From an uncultured Kiloniellales bacterium (GTDB lineage Bacteria > Pseudomonadota > Alphaproteobacteria > Kiloniellales > JAKSDN01), in assembly GCA_947258885.1 (NCBI GenBank), contig CAMYKD010000004.1, forward strand, positions 1 to 64,000: a DNA stretch of 64,000 nucleotides. Reading direction: 5' to 3'. A program made the position numbers and the translations under genes. A model generated the notes under the pieces. That model saw only the letters and a program-made list of their open reading frames with translations, had not been told where the DNA came from and ran no database searches. This document shows, one piece after another, positions 29,089-38,587 of this stretch; the stretch's first letter is position 1, and each line of letters starts with the position of its first letter.

Positions 29089-29868
29089 CGGGATGCCGAT
29101 CACGTTGTAGCCGGCATCGACGTGATGCACCTCGCCCGTTACGCCGAGCGACAGGTCCGACAGCAGATAGAGCCCGGCCGCGCCGACCTCGGTCAGCAGC
29201 ACGTTGCGCCTCAGTGGCGCGTGGTCCTGGTTCCAGCGGTACACGAAGCGGGCGTCGGCGATCGCCGAACCGGCGAGCGTGCGCATGGGGCCGGCCGAGA
29301 TCGCATTGACCCTGACACCCTGGGCGCCCAGGTCGGCCGCCAGGTAGCGCACGCTGGCCTCGAGCGCCGCCTTGGCCACGCCCATGACGTTGTAGTTCGG
29401 CGTGACCCGCTCGGCGCCAAGATACGACAGGGTGACCAGACTGCCGCCCTCGGCCATTAGCGGCTGGGCGCGCCGGGCCAGCGCCGTAAACGAAAAGCAG
29501 GAGATCGCGAGCGTGCGGGCGAAATTGCCGCGGGTCGTGTTCAGATAGCGGCCCTTCAACTCCTCCTTGTCCGAGTAGGCGATGGCGTGCACCAAGAAGT
29601 CCAGTTTGCCCCAGGCCTTGTCGATCTCCTCGAAGACCCGGTCGATCGTATCGTCGTCCTCGACGTCGCAAGGCAGGACTAGGTTCGACCCGACCGAGCC
29701 GGCCAGGGGTCGAACACGTTTTCCGAAGGCTTCGCCCTGATAGGTGAACGCCAGCTCGGCCCCTTCGGCACGGAGCGCGGTCGCAATGCCCCATGCGATC
29801 GAATGGTCGTTCGCAACTCCCATGACGAGCCCGCGTTTGCCCGCCATCAATGCCGAATTGACGCTCAC
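29062..29868 (-). CDS. fabI: Enoyl-[acyl-carrier-protein] reductase (NADH) FabI
   Basis: The ~268-residue SDR-type enzyme performs the last reduction of each fatty-acid elongation cycle. It shows KRGLVMGVANDHSIAWGIA (NAD-binding), the Tyr-x6-Lys catalytic pair in YNVMGVAKAALE and SAGPMRTLAGSAI. The track start (30066) lies inside fabB. I prefer the GTG at 29868, which gives MSVNSALMAGKRG and has AAGGATGG upstream; an ATG at 29847 is the alternative. It is the third gene of the fabA-fabB-fabI block. Confidence 0.95.
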   Translation of the reverse strand: MSVNSALMAGKRGLVMGVANDHSIAWGIATALRAEGAELAFTYQGEAFGKRVRPLAGSVGSNLVLPCDVEDDDTIDRVFEEIDKAWGKLDFLVHAIAYSDKEELKGRYLNTTRGNFARTLAISCFSFTALARRAQPLMAEGGSLVTLSYLGAERVTPNYNVMGVAKAALEASVRYLAADLGAQGVRVNAISAGPMRTLAGSAIADARFVYRWNQDHAPLRRNVLLTEVGAAGLYLLSDLSLGVTGEVHHVDAGYNVIGIPSPARLADG

Positions 29869-29980
29869 GTCAGCGTTCCATCCTTTATCTCTTGCGCCAG
29901 GACTCGTCGCCCGGTCCGGGTCGACGGCCAAGTGCTCCGGGTGCCCACGGCCGCTGCGTGTCTCATTGACCCCTCCCGGT

Positions 29981-31201
29981 TCACGGTTCGTAGCGCTTGA
30001 GGGCCAGCGAAGCGTTGGTGCCGCCGAAGCCGAAGCTATTGGAAACGGCACAGTTGAGTTCGACATCGTCCTCGCGCTCGCGCACGATCGGCATGCCTTC
30101 GCCCTCCGGATCCAACTCGTCGATATTGGCGGAGGCGGCGATAAATCTGTGCTCCATCATGAGCAGGGAATAGATCGCCTCGTTGACGCCCGCGGCGCCC
30201 AAGGCGTGGCCGGTCAGGGACTTGGTCGAATTGATCTTTGGCAGGTCCGCCCCAAAGACCTCCTTGATCGCCTTGAGTTCGACGGTGTCGCCGATCGGGG
30301 TCGAGGTGCCATGGGTATTGATGTAGTCGACCGGCGTGTTGCCGAGCGACTGGATGGCCATCTTCATGCAGCGCACGGCCCCTTCACCCGATGGCTGGAC
30401 CATATCGTAGCCGTCGGACGTGGCGCCGTAACCGACCAGCTCGGCATAGATCTTGGCGCCGCGCGCCAACGCGTGGTCCAGTTCCTCGAGCACGACCACG
30501 CCGCCACCGCCCGAAATGACGAAGCCGTCGCGCCCGACGTCGAATGCGCGCGAGGCCCGGGTCGGCGAATCGTTGTAGCCTGAAGACAGCGCCGGCATTG
30601 CGTCGAAAAGGACCGACGCGGTCCAATACAGCTCCTCGCCACCGCCAGCAAAGACGATGTCCTGCTTGCCCAGCTGAATCAGCTCCATGCCGTTGCCGAT
30701 GCAATGGGTGCTGGTGGCGCAGGCCGAGGTGATGGAATAGTTGACGCCCTTGATCCTGAAGGGGACCGCGAGTGTCGCCGAGTTGGTGTTCGACATGACG
30801 CGCGGCACCATGAAGGGGCCGACCCTGCGCGGCCCCTTTTCCCGCGCCGTCGCGAAGGCGTGGGACAAGTCCTTGGTCGAATTGCCGCCCGATCCCATGA
30901 TGAGGCCGGTCCGCTCGTTCGAGACCTCGGAGCTCTCCAGGCCGGCGTCGCCGATCGCCTCATTCATGGCGATGTAGTTGAAGGCTGCGCCGTCACCCAT
31001 GAAGCGACGCAATTTGCGGTCCAAGACGGACTCGATGTCGAGCTTGATCGACCCGTGGACGTGGCTGCGGAAGCCGAGTTCGGCATACTCCTCCGCACGC
31101 TCGATTCCCGATCGGCCGGCCTTCAGCGAGTCCAGCACCTCGTGCTTGTTGTTGCCGATGCTCGACACGATGCCGACACCCGTGACGACCACGCGTCGCA
31201 T
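29981..31201 (-). CDS. fabB: 3-oxoacyl-[acyl-carrier-protein] synthase I (FabB)
   Basis: The 406-residue condensing enzyme elongates acyl-ACP and is essential for unsaturated fatty acids together with FabA. The catalytic Cys-His-His triad is visible in [12 protein letters not shown] (Cys near 161), [11 protein letters not shown] and [11 protein letters not shown]. It lies 10 bases downstream of fabA on the minus strand, certainly in one operon. Confidence 0.97.
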   Translation of the reverse strand: MRRVVVTGVGIVSSIGNNKHEVLDSLKAGRSGIERAEEYAELGFRSHVHGSIKLDIESVLDRKLRRFMGDGAAFNYIAMNEAIGDAGLESSEVSNERTGLIMGSGGNSTKDLSHAFATAREKGPRRVGPFMVPRVMSNTNSATLAVPFRIKGVNYSITSACATSTHCIGNGMELIQLGKQDIVFAGGGEELYWTASVLFDAMPALSSGYNDSPTRASRAFDVGRDGFVISGGGGVVVLEELDHALARGAKIYAELVGYGATSDGYDMVQPSGEGAVRCMKMAIQSLGNTPVDYINTHGTSTPIGDTVELKAIKEVFGADLPKINSTKSLTGHALGAAGVNEAIYSLLMMEHRFIAASANIDELDPEGEGMPIVREREDDVELNCAVSNSFGFGGTNASLALKRYEP

Positions 31202-31211
31202 GGGCGATTCC

Positions 31212-31730
31212 CTAAGCCGCTTCCGGCGGGGTGAACAGGCCGACCTTCAAGTCCTTCGCCTGGTAGACGGTCTCCCCGTCCACCTTTATGATACCGTCGG
31301 CGATGCCGAGCACGAGTTTGCGCATGATCACGCGTTTCAGGTTGACTTGGTAAATCGCCTTCTTGGCCGTCGGAAAAATCTGGCCCATCAGCTTGACCTC
31401 GCCGACCCCCAAGGCGCGGCCCCGTCCGGGCGCCCCAAGCCAACCCAGGAAGAAGCCGAGCAGTTGCCACAGGGCGTCCAGGCCCAGACAACCCGGCATC
31501 ACCGGATCGTTCTCGAAGTGCCCTTCGAAGAACCAGAGATCGGGCTTGATATCGAGCTCGGCAACGATTTCGCCCTTGCCGTGCTCGCCACCCTCGGCGC
31601 TGACCCTGGTGATGCGATCGACCATTAGCATGGGGGGCAGCGGCAACTGGGCATTGCCCGGACCAAAGAGCTCGCCATGGGCGCACTGCAACAGGTCCTC
31701 GTAGCTAAAGCTGCCTTTTCGTATTGTCAC
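31212..31730 (-). CDS. fabA: 3-hydroxydecanoyl-ACP dehydratase/isomerase FabA
   Basis: The 172-residue hot-dog enzyme dehydrates 3-hydroxydecanoyl-ACP and isomerises the product, starting unsaturated fatty-acid synthesis. Active-site sequences are [24 protein letters not shown] (His and downstream Asp) and [10 protein letters not shown] use the GTG at 31730, preceded by CGGGGAT, which gives [14 protein letters not shown]; the track start would add 18 unrelated residues. It is the first gene of fabA-fabB-fabI and divergent from irr. Confidence 0.95.
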   Translation of the reverse strand: MTIRKGSFSYEDLLQCAHGELFGPGNAQLPLPPMLMVDRITRVSAEGGEHGKGEIVAELDIKPDLWFFEGHFENDPVMPGCLGLDALWQLLGFFLGWLGAPGRGRALGVGEVKLMGQIFPTAKKAIYQVNLKRVIMRKLVLGIADGIIKVDGETVYQAKDLKVGLFTPPEAA

Positions 31731-31808
31731 GGATCCCCGCTTCACCGCCCAGGTGGAGTCACAGCATACCGCAGCGCAGGACATCCATCCGGCACCGTCC
31801 CTGACCGG

Positions 31809-31836
31809 ACTATAGCATCAGGTGCTGGCTGTGCAA
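31809..31836 (-). promoter_or_regulatory. Predicted fabA promoter
   Basis: On the minus strand TTGCAC (31836-31831) and TATAGT (31814-31809) are separated by 16 bases, about 80 bases upstream of the fabA start. It is a good sigma70-like match for the fabA-fabB-fabI operon. Confidence 0.5.
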
Positions 31837-31965
31837 GCAACGGCGAAGTCGAGGAAGACACACGAAACGCACATGGCGGGCTGATCTCCCCCTCTGTGCT
31901 TTAAACAAGTTCCAAGAAAATCCCCAAGAGGCTGTTTTAGCCCTTCTATCCGCACCGTAATTGAC

Positions 31966-31971
31966 TATATT
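31966..31971 (+). promoter_or_regulatory. -10 element of irr, close to the start codon
   Basis: TATATT lies only six bases before the irr ATG at 31978 and no ribosome-binding site is visible. If this is the -10 box, the transcript would begin at or next to the ATG (a leaderless mRNA). No convincing -35 is present at 17 bases. Confidence 0.35.
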
Positions 31972-31977
31972 GGCATC

Positions 31978-32406
31978 ATGGCAAGCGACCGTCCCTACAG
32001 CTCGATCATCGAACGTCTGAAGAACGCCGGTCTGCGCCCGACGCGCCAACGTCTGGCGCTGGCCAAGCTGTTGTTCGAAAAGGGAAACCGGCACCTTACC
32101 GCCGAGCATCTGCATGGCGAGGCGAGCGCCGCCAACGTGCGCATTTCGCTGGCCACGGTGTACAACGCCCTGCACCAGTTCACGGCCGCTGGCCTGCTGC
32201 GCGAGGTCGTGGTCGAGCCGGGCCGCTCCTACTTCGACACCAATGTTGAGGAGCACCACCACTTCTATCGCGAAGACACGTGCGGGCTCGAAGACATTCC
32301 GGGCGAACACCTCCAAGTCGGCGACCTGCCCGCGCCGCCCGCGGGCACCAGCGTGACCCGCGTCGACGTGGTTATCAGGGTCAAGTCGGATCAGGGTAGC
32401 ACGTAA
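31978..32406 (+). CDS. irr: Iron response regulator Irr (Fur family)
   Basis: The 142-residue Fur-family protein has the winged helix (RPTRQRLALAKLLFEKGNRHLTAEHLH, then SLATVYNALHQFTAAGLL) and the heme-sensing HHH motif in VEEHHHFYRED that marks Irr. It lacks the N-terminal Cys-Pro heme regulatory motif of Bradyrhizobium Irr. Irr accumulates under iron limitation and controls heme, Fe-S and iron-storage genes. Its position beside fabA is a familiar alphaproteobacterial arrangement, and an Irr-box-like repeat occurs just downstream. Confidence 0.95.
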   Translation: MASDRPYSSIIERLKNAGLRPTRQRLALAKLLFEKGNRHLTAEHLHGEASAANVRISLATVYNALHQFTAAGLLREVVVEPGRSYFDTNVEEHHHFYREDTCGLEDIPGEHLQVGDLPAPPAGTSVTRVDVVIRVKSDQGST

Positions 32407-32428
32407 ACTCAGGGCATTATGTTATTTT

Positions 32429-32444
32429 CTAGAATCGTTCTAAG
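32429..32444. promoter_or_regulatory. Irr-box (ICE)-like inverted repeat
   Basis: CTAGAATCGTTCTAAG contains the perfect 5-3-5 inverted repeat TAGAA-N3-TTCTA in an AT-rich setting. It resembles the iron control element bound by Irr in rhizobia, as I recall it (TTTAGAA-N3-TTCTAAA type). It ends four bases before the -35 box of the rubrerythrin promoter and follows the irr gene directly. Confidence 0.6.
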
Positions 32445-32447
32445 CTA

Positions 32448-32476
32448 TTGACAGCGGTCGTGGCTTAGGCTATCTA
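32448..32476 (+). promoter_or_regulatory. Predicted promoter of the rubrerythrin operon
   Basis: A perfect TTGACA (32448-32453) is followed after 17 bases by TATCTA (32471-32476). The start of transcription would be near 32483, leaving an ~85-base leader. The Irr-box-like repeat sits just upstream, a position more suited to activation or partial occlusion than to simple blocking of the -10. Confidence 0.55.
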
Positions 32477-32566
32477 TCATTATCGAGGGGACGGAACCGC
32501 CGTCCCGCGGCAGGATTTCTGCCATCATTCGCAAACGAGCCTCAAAGACATTAGGGAGAAAGAGCG

Positions 32567-32989
32567 ATGCCCGCGTTAAAGGGGAGCAAGACCGAACAGA
32601 ACTTGAAGGACGCATTTTCTGGCGAGAGCCAAGCCAACCGGCGTTACCTGTATTTCGCCCAAAAGGCGGACGTCGAGGGCTACAACGACATCGCCGCCGT
32701 GTTCCGCTCCACCGCTGAGGGCGAGACCGGTCATGCCCACGGCCACCTGCAGTACCTCGAAGAGGTCGGCGATCCGGCGACCGGCGAGCCGATCGGCGCG
32801 ACCGATGCCAACTTGAAGGCGTCGATTGCCGGTGAGACGCACGAATATACCGATATGTACCCAGGCATGGCGCGCAGCGCCCGCGAGGAGGGCTTCGACG
32901 AGATCGCCGACTGGTTCGAGACCTTGGCCAAGGCCGAGAAGAGCCACGCCGGGCGCTTCCAGAAGGCCCTGGAGACCATGAACGACTGA
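32567..32989 (+). CDS. Rubrerythrin-family diiron protein without rubredoxin domain
   Basis: The 140-residue four-helix-bundle protein has the ferritin-like ligand pattern: [42 protein letters not shown] and [14 protein letters not shown] (Glu and ExxH ligands). The C-terminal CxxC rubredoxin domain of classical rubrerythrin is absent. Such proteins reduce hydrogen peroxide, so an external electron donor is needed; the Fe-S gene immediately downstream is a candidate source. It has a good ribosome-binding site (GGGAGAAAG) and its own promoter with an Irr-box-like element. Confidence 0.92.
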   Translation: MPALKGSKTEQNLKDAFSGESQANRRYLYFAQKADVEGYNDIAAVFRSTAEGETGHAHGHLQYLEEVGDPATGEPIGATDANLKASIAGETHEYTDMYPGMARSAREEGFDEIADWFETLAKAEKSHAGRFQKALETMND

Positions 32990-33039
32990 CCGGGTCAGAC
33001 CGAACTCTCGAGGTTCGCTCGATCCGAAAATGCGGGTCA

Positions 33040-33065
33040 GGCCAGGGCATTGCTTCGCCCTGGCC
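33040..33065 (+). other. Intercistronic hairpin between rubrerythrin and the Fe-S gene
   Basis: GGCCAGGGC (33040-33048) and GCCCTGGCC (33057-33065) form a perfect 9-bp stem with an 8-base loop. There is no T-run, so it is unlikely to be an efficient intrinsic terminator. It could protect the 3' end of a processed rubrerythrin mRNA and so raise its level above that of the downstream genes. Confidence 0.5.
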
Positions 33066-33113
33066 GCGCGCCCGGTTCGTTTGTCCCTTTCTCAAAAGTC
33101 AGAGGAAAAAGCC

Positions 33114-34460
33114 ATGCGCGAAGGCAGCCTGGATGCGCCAACGCGGCATCCGATCGGCTGGACCGATCCTGATTTCACAAATGCAGCGAAGATCGACCAG
33201 GAACTGCGACGGGTTTTCGATATCTGCCACGGGTGCCGCCGCTGCTTCAACCTGTGCGATTCCTTTCCCCGGCTGTTCGACCTGATCGACGAGTCGGACA
33301 CCGGCGAACTAGATTCCGTCGCCTCTTCGGACTTCAAGCCCGTCGTGGACGCCTGCACGCTCTGCGACCTGTGCTTCATGACCAAGTGCCCCTATGTGCC
33401 ACCACACGAGTTCGATCTCGACTTTCCGCACTTGATGCTGCGCTATCGTGCCGCAGAGCACGCCCGGGGCGAGACCAGCGCCGTACACCGGCAATTCACC
33501 AAGACCGACCGCAATGGCCGGCTGGCTCGGCTGGCGCCCGGCGTCGTGAACTGGGCCAGCGGGACCTCGAACCGGGTCACCCGGCCGGTCCTGGAGAAGG
33601 CCGCCGACGTTCATCGCGAAGCGGCCCTTCCGAAATTCCACGGCAAGACCTTCACCCTGCGGGACAAGACCGAGGCCGTCGAGGTCAACGCGGCGGCTCC
33701 GGCCTACGGACGCAAGGCCGTGCTCTACGCGACCTGTTTCGTCAACTACAACAATCCGGCCATAGGCATGGCCGCGCGTGCCGTGCTGGCGCGCAACGGG
33801 GTCGACACCGAGGTCGTCTACCCGTCGTGCTGTGGCATGCCTCAGCTCGAGCAGGGCGATCTCGCCAAGGTGGCCGGGAGCGCCAGGCGGATCGCGGCCG
33901 AGATGAAGCCCTGGATCGACAAGGGTTACGACATTATCGCCCTGGTGCCGTCTTGCGCGCTTATGCTCAAGTTCGAATGGCCGCTGATCCTGCCCGAAGA
34001 CGAAGACATCAAACAGCTGTCGCGGGCGACCTTCGACATCAGCGAGTACGTCGTCGCCATCGCCAAGAAGGAGGGCTTGGCCGAGGGTCTCGGGCCCTTG
34101 CCGGGCGGGGTCGCGCTGCACATCGCCTGTCATGCGCGGGCCCAGAACATGGGCCAGAAGGCGGCCGAAATGCTGCGCCTCGCCCCCGAGGCAGATGTCG
34201 CGGTCATCGAACGCTGCTCGGGTCATGGGGGATCCTGGGGCGTATTGAAGGAGAACTTCGAAGTGGCGCTCAAGGTAGGCCGACCGGTGGCGCGCCAGGC
34301 GGCCGAAGCCGGCAAGGCCTTTCTCGCTTCGGAATGCCCACTGGCGGGCGAGCACGTCCTACAGGGCATCGATCGCCTCGAGGTCCAGGGTAAGCCGGAG
34401 GTCGACCGCGCGCGGCATCCGATCGAACTTTTCGCCCAGGCCTATGGACTCGCGCTCTGA
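33114..34460 (+). CDS. CCG-domain (heterodisulfide reductase-related) iron-sulfur protein
   Basis: The 448-residue soluble protein has two ferredoxin-like cluster motifs, CHGCRRCFNLC (residues 38-48) and CTLCDLCFMTKCP (81-93; four instead of three residues before the last Cys). Two CCG-type modules follow: one with YPSCCGMPQLEQGD and one in which CCG reads CSG (IERCSGHGGSWG). The architecture is that of GlpC/HdrD-like electron carriers, which pass electrons between a dehydrogenase and a membrane or disulfide acceptor. Placement between a rubrerythrin and a DUF3501 gene suggests an electron path to rubrerythrin; this is inference. The start is the ATG at 33114 after AGAGGAAAAA. Confidence 0.85.
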   Translation: MREGSLDAPTRHPIGWTDPDFTNAAKIDQELRRVFDICHGCRRCFNLCDSFPRLFDLIDESDTGELDSVASSDFKPVVDACTLCDLCFMTKCPYVPPHEFDLDFPHLMLRYRAAEHARGETSAVHRQFTKTDRNGRLARLAPGVVNWASGTSNRVTRPVLEKAADVHREAALPKFHGKTFTLRDKTEAVEVNAAAPAYGRKAVLYATCFVNYNNPAIGMAARAVLARNGVDTEVVYPSCCGMPQLEQGDLAKVAGSARRIAAEMKPWIDKGYDIIALVPSCALMLKFEWPLILPEDEDIKQLSRATFDISEYVVAIAKKEGLAEGLGPLPGGVALHIACHARAQNMGQKAAEMLRLAPEADVAVIERCSGHGGSWGVLKENFEVALKVGRPVARQAAEAGKAFLASECPLAGEHVLQGIDRLEVQGKPEVDRARHPIELFAQAYGLAL

Positions 34461-34488
34461 CGGATTTCGAAAGTTGGAGGATGACGGA

Positions 34489-35082
34489 ATGATGGCCATG
34501 AAGCACGAGATCACCCGCGACGACATTCTGCCGATGGACCGCTATGCCGGTGAACGCAAGGAACGCCGGACCAAGCTTGTCGAGGTCAAGAAGCACCGGC
34601 GCATGCCGGTCGGACCGGACTGCACCTTCTACTTCGAGAACTACGAGACCATGTGGCATCAGGTCCACGAGATGCTGTTTATCGAAAAGGGCGGCGAGGA
34701 GCAGATCCCCGATGAACTGGCAGCCTATAACCCCTTGATCCCGAAGGGCCGGGAGCTGGTTGCCACGGTCATGTTCGAGATCGACGACCCAGCGCGACGC
34801 CAAGCCGTGCTGGCCAAGCTGGGCGGTGTGGAGGAGACGGCCTTCCTGCGGTTCGGCGGCGAAACGATTACCGGGTTGCCGGAGGAGGACGTCGATCGCA
34901 CGAGCGCCGCCGGCAAGGCCTCGTCGGTGCAGTTCATCCATTTTCCCATGACCGCCGAACAAGCCGCGGGCTTCAAGGCCCCGGACACCGAGGTCGTGCT
35001 CGGTTTCCGCCACCCGAGCTACAGCCACATGGCGGTCCTGCCCGAGGCGACCCGCGCCGCTCTCGCCGAAGACCTGGATTAG
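34489..35082 (+). CDS. DUF3501-family protein
   Basis: The 197-residue protein matches, as I recall, DUF3501: ITRDDILPMDRYAGERKERR at the N-terminus and CTFYFENYETMWHQVHEMLF near residue 50. There is no signal peptide, membrane segment or Cys cluster, so it is a soluble protein of unknown function. I use the ATG at 34489, eight bases after a GGAGG; the track start overlaps the previous gene. It is 28 bases downstream of the Fe-S gene and clearly in the same operon as the rubrerythrin. Confidence 0.82.
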   Translation: MMAMKHEITRDDILPMDRYAGERKERRTKLVEVKKHRRMPVGPDCTFYFENYETMWHQVHEMLFIEKGGEEQIPDELAAYNPLIPKGRELVATVMFEIDDPARRQAVLAKLGGVEETAFLRFGGETITGLPEEDVDRTSAAGKASSVQFIHFPMTAEQAAGFKAPDTEVVLGFRHPSYSHMAVLPEATRAALAEDLD

Positions 35083-35147
35083 GCCTCCAACCGGACGTTT
35101 CGCAAGCGCCGAGCCGGAGGCCCTGGACTCTCGCATCCAAGCATGTT

Positions 35148-35167
35148 ATATGAACATTTGTTCAAAT
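35148..35167. promoter_or_regulatory. SmtB/ArsR-type operator
   Basis: TGAACATTTGTTCA (35151-35164) is a perfect 6-2-6 inverted repeat, flanked by A/T bases. It closely resembles the operator half-sites used by zinc/cobalt/nickel-sensing SmtB-type repressors. It lies directly upstream of the ArsR gene, so autoregulation of the ArsR-CDF pair is expected. Confidence 0.7.
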
Positions 35168-35169
35168 GA

Positions 35170-35514
35170 ATGAACGTTTTATTAATGAACTCGACCAGCC
35201 AGGATGAAACGCGTATCGACGATTTGGCGGAGGTGTTCCGCGTTATGGGCGACGCCAACCGTCTGCGCATTCTCGTGCTCGTGCTGGACCGGCCGCGGCC
35301 GGTCGCAGACATCGCGGCGGCCGCCGGCCTGTCGCAGTCGCTGGTCAGCCACAATCTTGGCCGTCTGCGGGCCAGCCGGCTGGTGAGCGCCGAACGGCGC
35401 GGCAAGCAGGTCTTCTATGTGGCGGCCGACCAGCATGTGCGGACGGTGCTGAGGGACATGCTGGAGCATATCGGCGAGGTCGACCGGCCGGGCCCACCCT
35501 TGGGGCAGGCGTGA
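35170..35514 (+). CDS. ArsR/SmtB-family metal-sensing repressor
   Basis: The 114-residue (or 109 from ATG 35185) winged-helix protein has VFRVMGDANRLRILVLVLDR and LSQSLVSHNLGRLRASRLV (recognition helix). The last helix reads DQHVRTVLRDMLEHIGE, that is D-x-H-x10-H-x2-E, exactly the alpha-5 metal site of SmtB/CzrA-type Zn sensors. There is no N-terminal Cys metal site. It should release its operator when zinc, cobalt or nickel is in excess and so derepress the CDF gene that starts two bases after its stop. Confidence 0.9.
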   Translation: MNVLLMNSTSQDETRIDDLAEVFRVMGDANRLRILVLVLDRPRPVADIAAAAGLSQSLVSHNLGRLRASRLVSAERRGKQVFYVAADQHVRTVLRDMLEHIGEVDRPGPPLGQA

Positions 35515-35515
35515 C

Positions 35516-36145
35516 ATGGCGGGCGGCTGCTGTGGTGACAGCTGTGCCGCGCCGGCGCTTGGCGTCCAGCGGCGGATGCTCGGGGTGGTGCTGGCCGTCA
35601 ACGTGACGATGTTCCTGATCGAGGCGGGCGCCGGCTGGGGTGCCCAGTCGGTAGCGCTGCAGGCCGACGCCCTCGACTTCTTCGGCGATTCGCTCAACTA
35701 CGCCACGGCGCTCTACGTCCTGTCCAAGCCGCTCTCCTGGCGGGCCGGCGCGGCCCTGATCAAGGGCCTTGCGATGCTGGCATTCGGGCTCTTCGTGCTC
35801 GGCTCCAGCGTGCACAATGCGGTCCTGGGCGCCAACCCCGAAGCGCCGGTGATGGGTGTCATCGGCCTGCTGGCGCTTTGCGCCAACCTGGGCTGTGCGC
35901 TGCTGCTATTCCGCTTCCGCGGGGGCGATGCCAACCTGCGCGCCGTCTGGCTGTGCAGCCGCAACGATGCCATCGGCAACCTCGCGGTCCTGGCGGCGGC
36001 CGGGGGCGTCGCCGTGACCGGTGCCCATTGGCCGGATCTGTTCGTCGGCCTGGTCATCGCCTCGCTCGCGGCCTGGGCCGGGCAATCGGTCTTGCGCCAG
36101 GCATGGGGGGAACTGGCGGGACGCGGCGTCGCCGCCGCAGAGTAA
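35516..36145 (+). CDS. Cation diffusion facilitator (CDF) without cytoplasmic domain
   Basis: The 209-residue protein has about six transmembrane helices. The N-terminus is Cys-rich (GGCCGDSCA), helix II has DALDFFGDSLNY (DxxxD metal site) and helix V has SRNDAIGNLAVL (DxxxN). It ends right after helix VI (SVLRQAWGEL), so the usual cytoplasmic metal-binding domain of YiiP-type CDFs is missing. It probably exports zinc or a similar divalent cation. It starts two bases after the ArsR stop, forming a repressor-pump operon. Confidence 0.85.
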   Translation: MAGGCCGDSCAAPALGVQRRMLGVVLAVNVTMFLIEAGAGWGAQSVALQADALDFFGDSLNYATALYVLSKPLSWRAGAALIKGLAMLAFGLFVLGSSVHNAVLGANPEAPVMGVIGLLALCANLGCALLLFRFRGGDANLRAVWLCSRNDAIGNLAVLAAAGGVAVTGAHWPDLFVGLVIASLAAWAGQSVLRQAWGELAGRGVAAAE

Positions 36146-36300
36146 CGGCGCGCCTCCAAGGGAGGCGAGGCCGGAGTCTCCTGCGGCACCCGCCATGGCG
36201 CCGATACCACGGATTTTCTTTAAATTTAACACAGTCGTGACCGCTGTCACATTGGCAAGCTGTTCTCGGACCTATCTCCACAACAAGGGAAGAGGTTCAA

Positions 36301-36470
36301 TTGCAGGGCACGCCGAAAATGGTCAAGTATCGCCATAGCGTTTTTGCCGATCTGCCGCTGACCGTATTTTGCGCTTTACTATCCGGTATCGTCGGTCTGC
36401 TGGAAAAACGCCCTCGCTCTGTCCACTCGTTTCATGGCCTCCGACGATCGGGGCTGGGAGGGCGGGTCCT

Positions 36471-36474
<4 letters not shown>
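36301..36474 (+). CDS. Small membrane ORF coupled to the sensor kinase (too short for the ORF track)
   Basis: A 57-codon frame opens at TTG 36301, eight bases after AAGGGAAGAGG, or at ATG 36319 (51 codons). It ends in a TGA that overlaps the histidine-kinase ATG (ATGA at 36471-36474). The product contains one hydrophobic helix (LPLTVFCALLSGIVGLL) followed by a basic tail (EKRPRSVHSF). I do not recognise the family. The coupling to the kinase start suggests it is translated; codon usage is less GC3-rich than its neighbours, so it may instead be only a leader peptide or spurious. Confidence 0.4.
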
Positions 36475-37862
<1,388 letters not shown>

Positions 37863-37865
37863 CGG

Positions 37866-38405
37866 CTAGGGAACTTTTTCGCCTGGATAGAGACCGAATA
37901 CCTCGCCGCGCCGCAGCCAGCCGCCGAAGCGCTCCACGGTGACGCGGCACCAGTTTCCCTCGCAACCTTCCAGATGGGCGATGACTCCTGCTTCCAGGTG
38001 GGCGACGCCGGGCGCGCCAGTCTCCGGCGTGCGTCTGAGCAGCCGGGCCTCGCCGGTCACCATTACGCTGCGCCGGCCGTCCAGCATGGACTGGTGCACC
38101 CAACCCGTGGTCCCTTCGTGATCGCGTATGCGCCGCCAGGTCTCGAACTCGTCGATCACCTCGACCGGCAGACCGCGCCTTAGGTAGACCCAGTCGATCG
38201 GATAGCGGACGCCCGGACCGGTCCTCAGGTTGACTTCGGCGGCGCGCAGCGAGACAAACCGTGGCAGCGGCAAGCCGGTGCGCCCCGGCCGCTCGACCTG
38301 GCGGTTGCCCGTCGGCCCGGCGGCGTCCTGGGCCGAGCCGGTGCCGGCCCAGACGGCAGGCAGGATCGCCAGACAAAAGACCAAGACGCCACGGTGGTTC
38401 AACAC
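37866..38405 (-). CDS. Secreted SH3-domain protein
   Basis: The 179-residue protein begins (GTG) with a signal peptide (VLVFCLAILPAVWAGTGSAQ) and holds two bacterial SH3-like units: EVNLRTGPGVRYPIDWVYLRRGLPVEV with TTGWVHQSML, and a second ending WCRVTVERFGGWLRRGEVFG. Such SH3b proteins usually bind peptidoglycan or cell-wall components in the periplasm. It is divergent from the hydroxyacid dehydrogenase. The precise role is unknown. Confidence 0.85.
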   Translation of the reverse strand: MLNHRGVLVFCLAILPAVWAGTGSAQDAAGPTGNRQVERPGRTGLPLPRFVSLRAAEVNLRTGPGVRYPIDWVYLRRGLPVEVIDEFETWRRIRDHEGTTGWVHQSMLDGRRSVMVTGEARLLRRTPETGAPGVAHLEAGVIAHLEGCEGNWCRVTVERFGGWLRRGEVFGLYPGEKVP

Positions 38406-38587
38406 GGACCTCCAACAACTTCTATACGTGAGAATTTCGGCATCCAGCAGGCGGCCGAGCGTTCTCCTACCCGCGCCGACCGCCCGCGGTCAAGCCGTCG
38501 GGGCGGAGCCGGAGCGCGCGCTCTGGACAAGGGACCGGCGCACCTGCTATGGCAAGCCGAAAAGTCATGCGTTGCCGGGAGAGGTTC

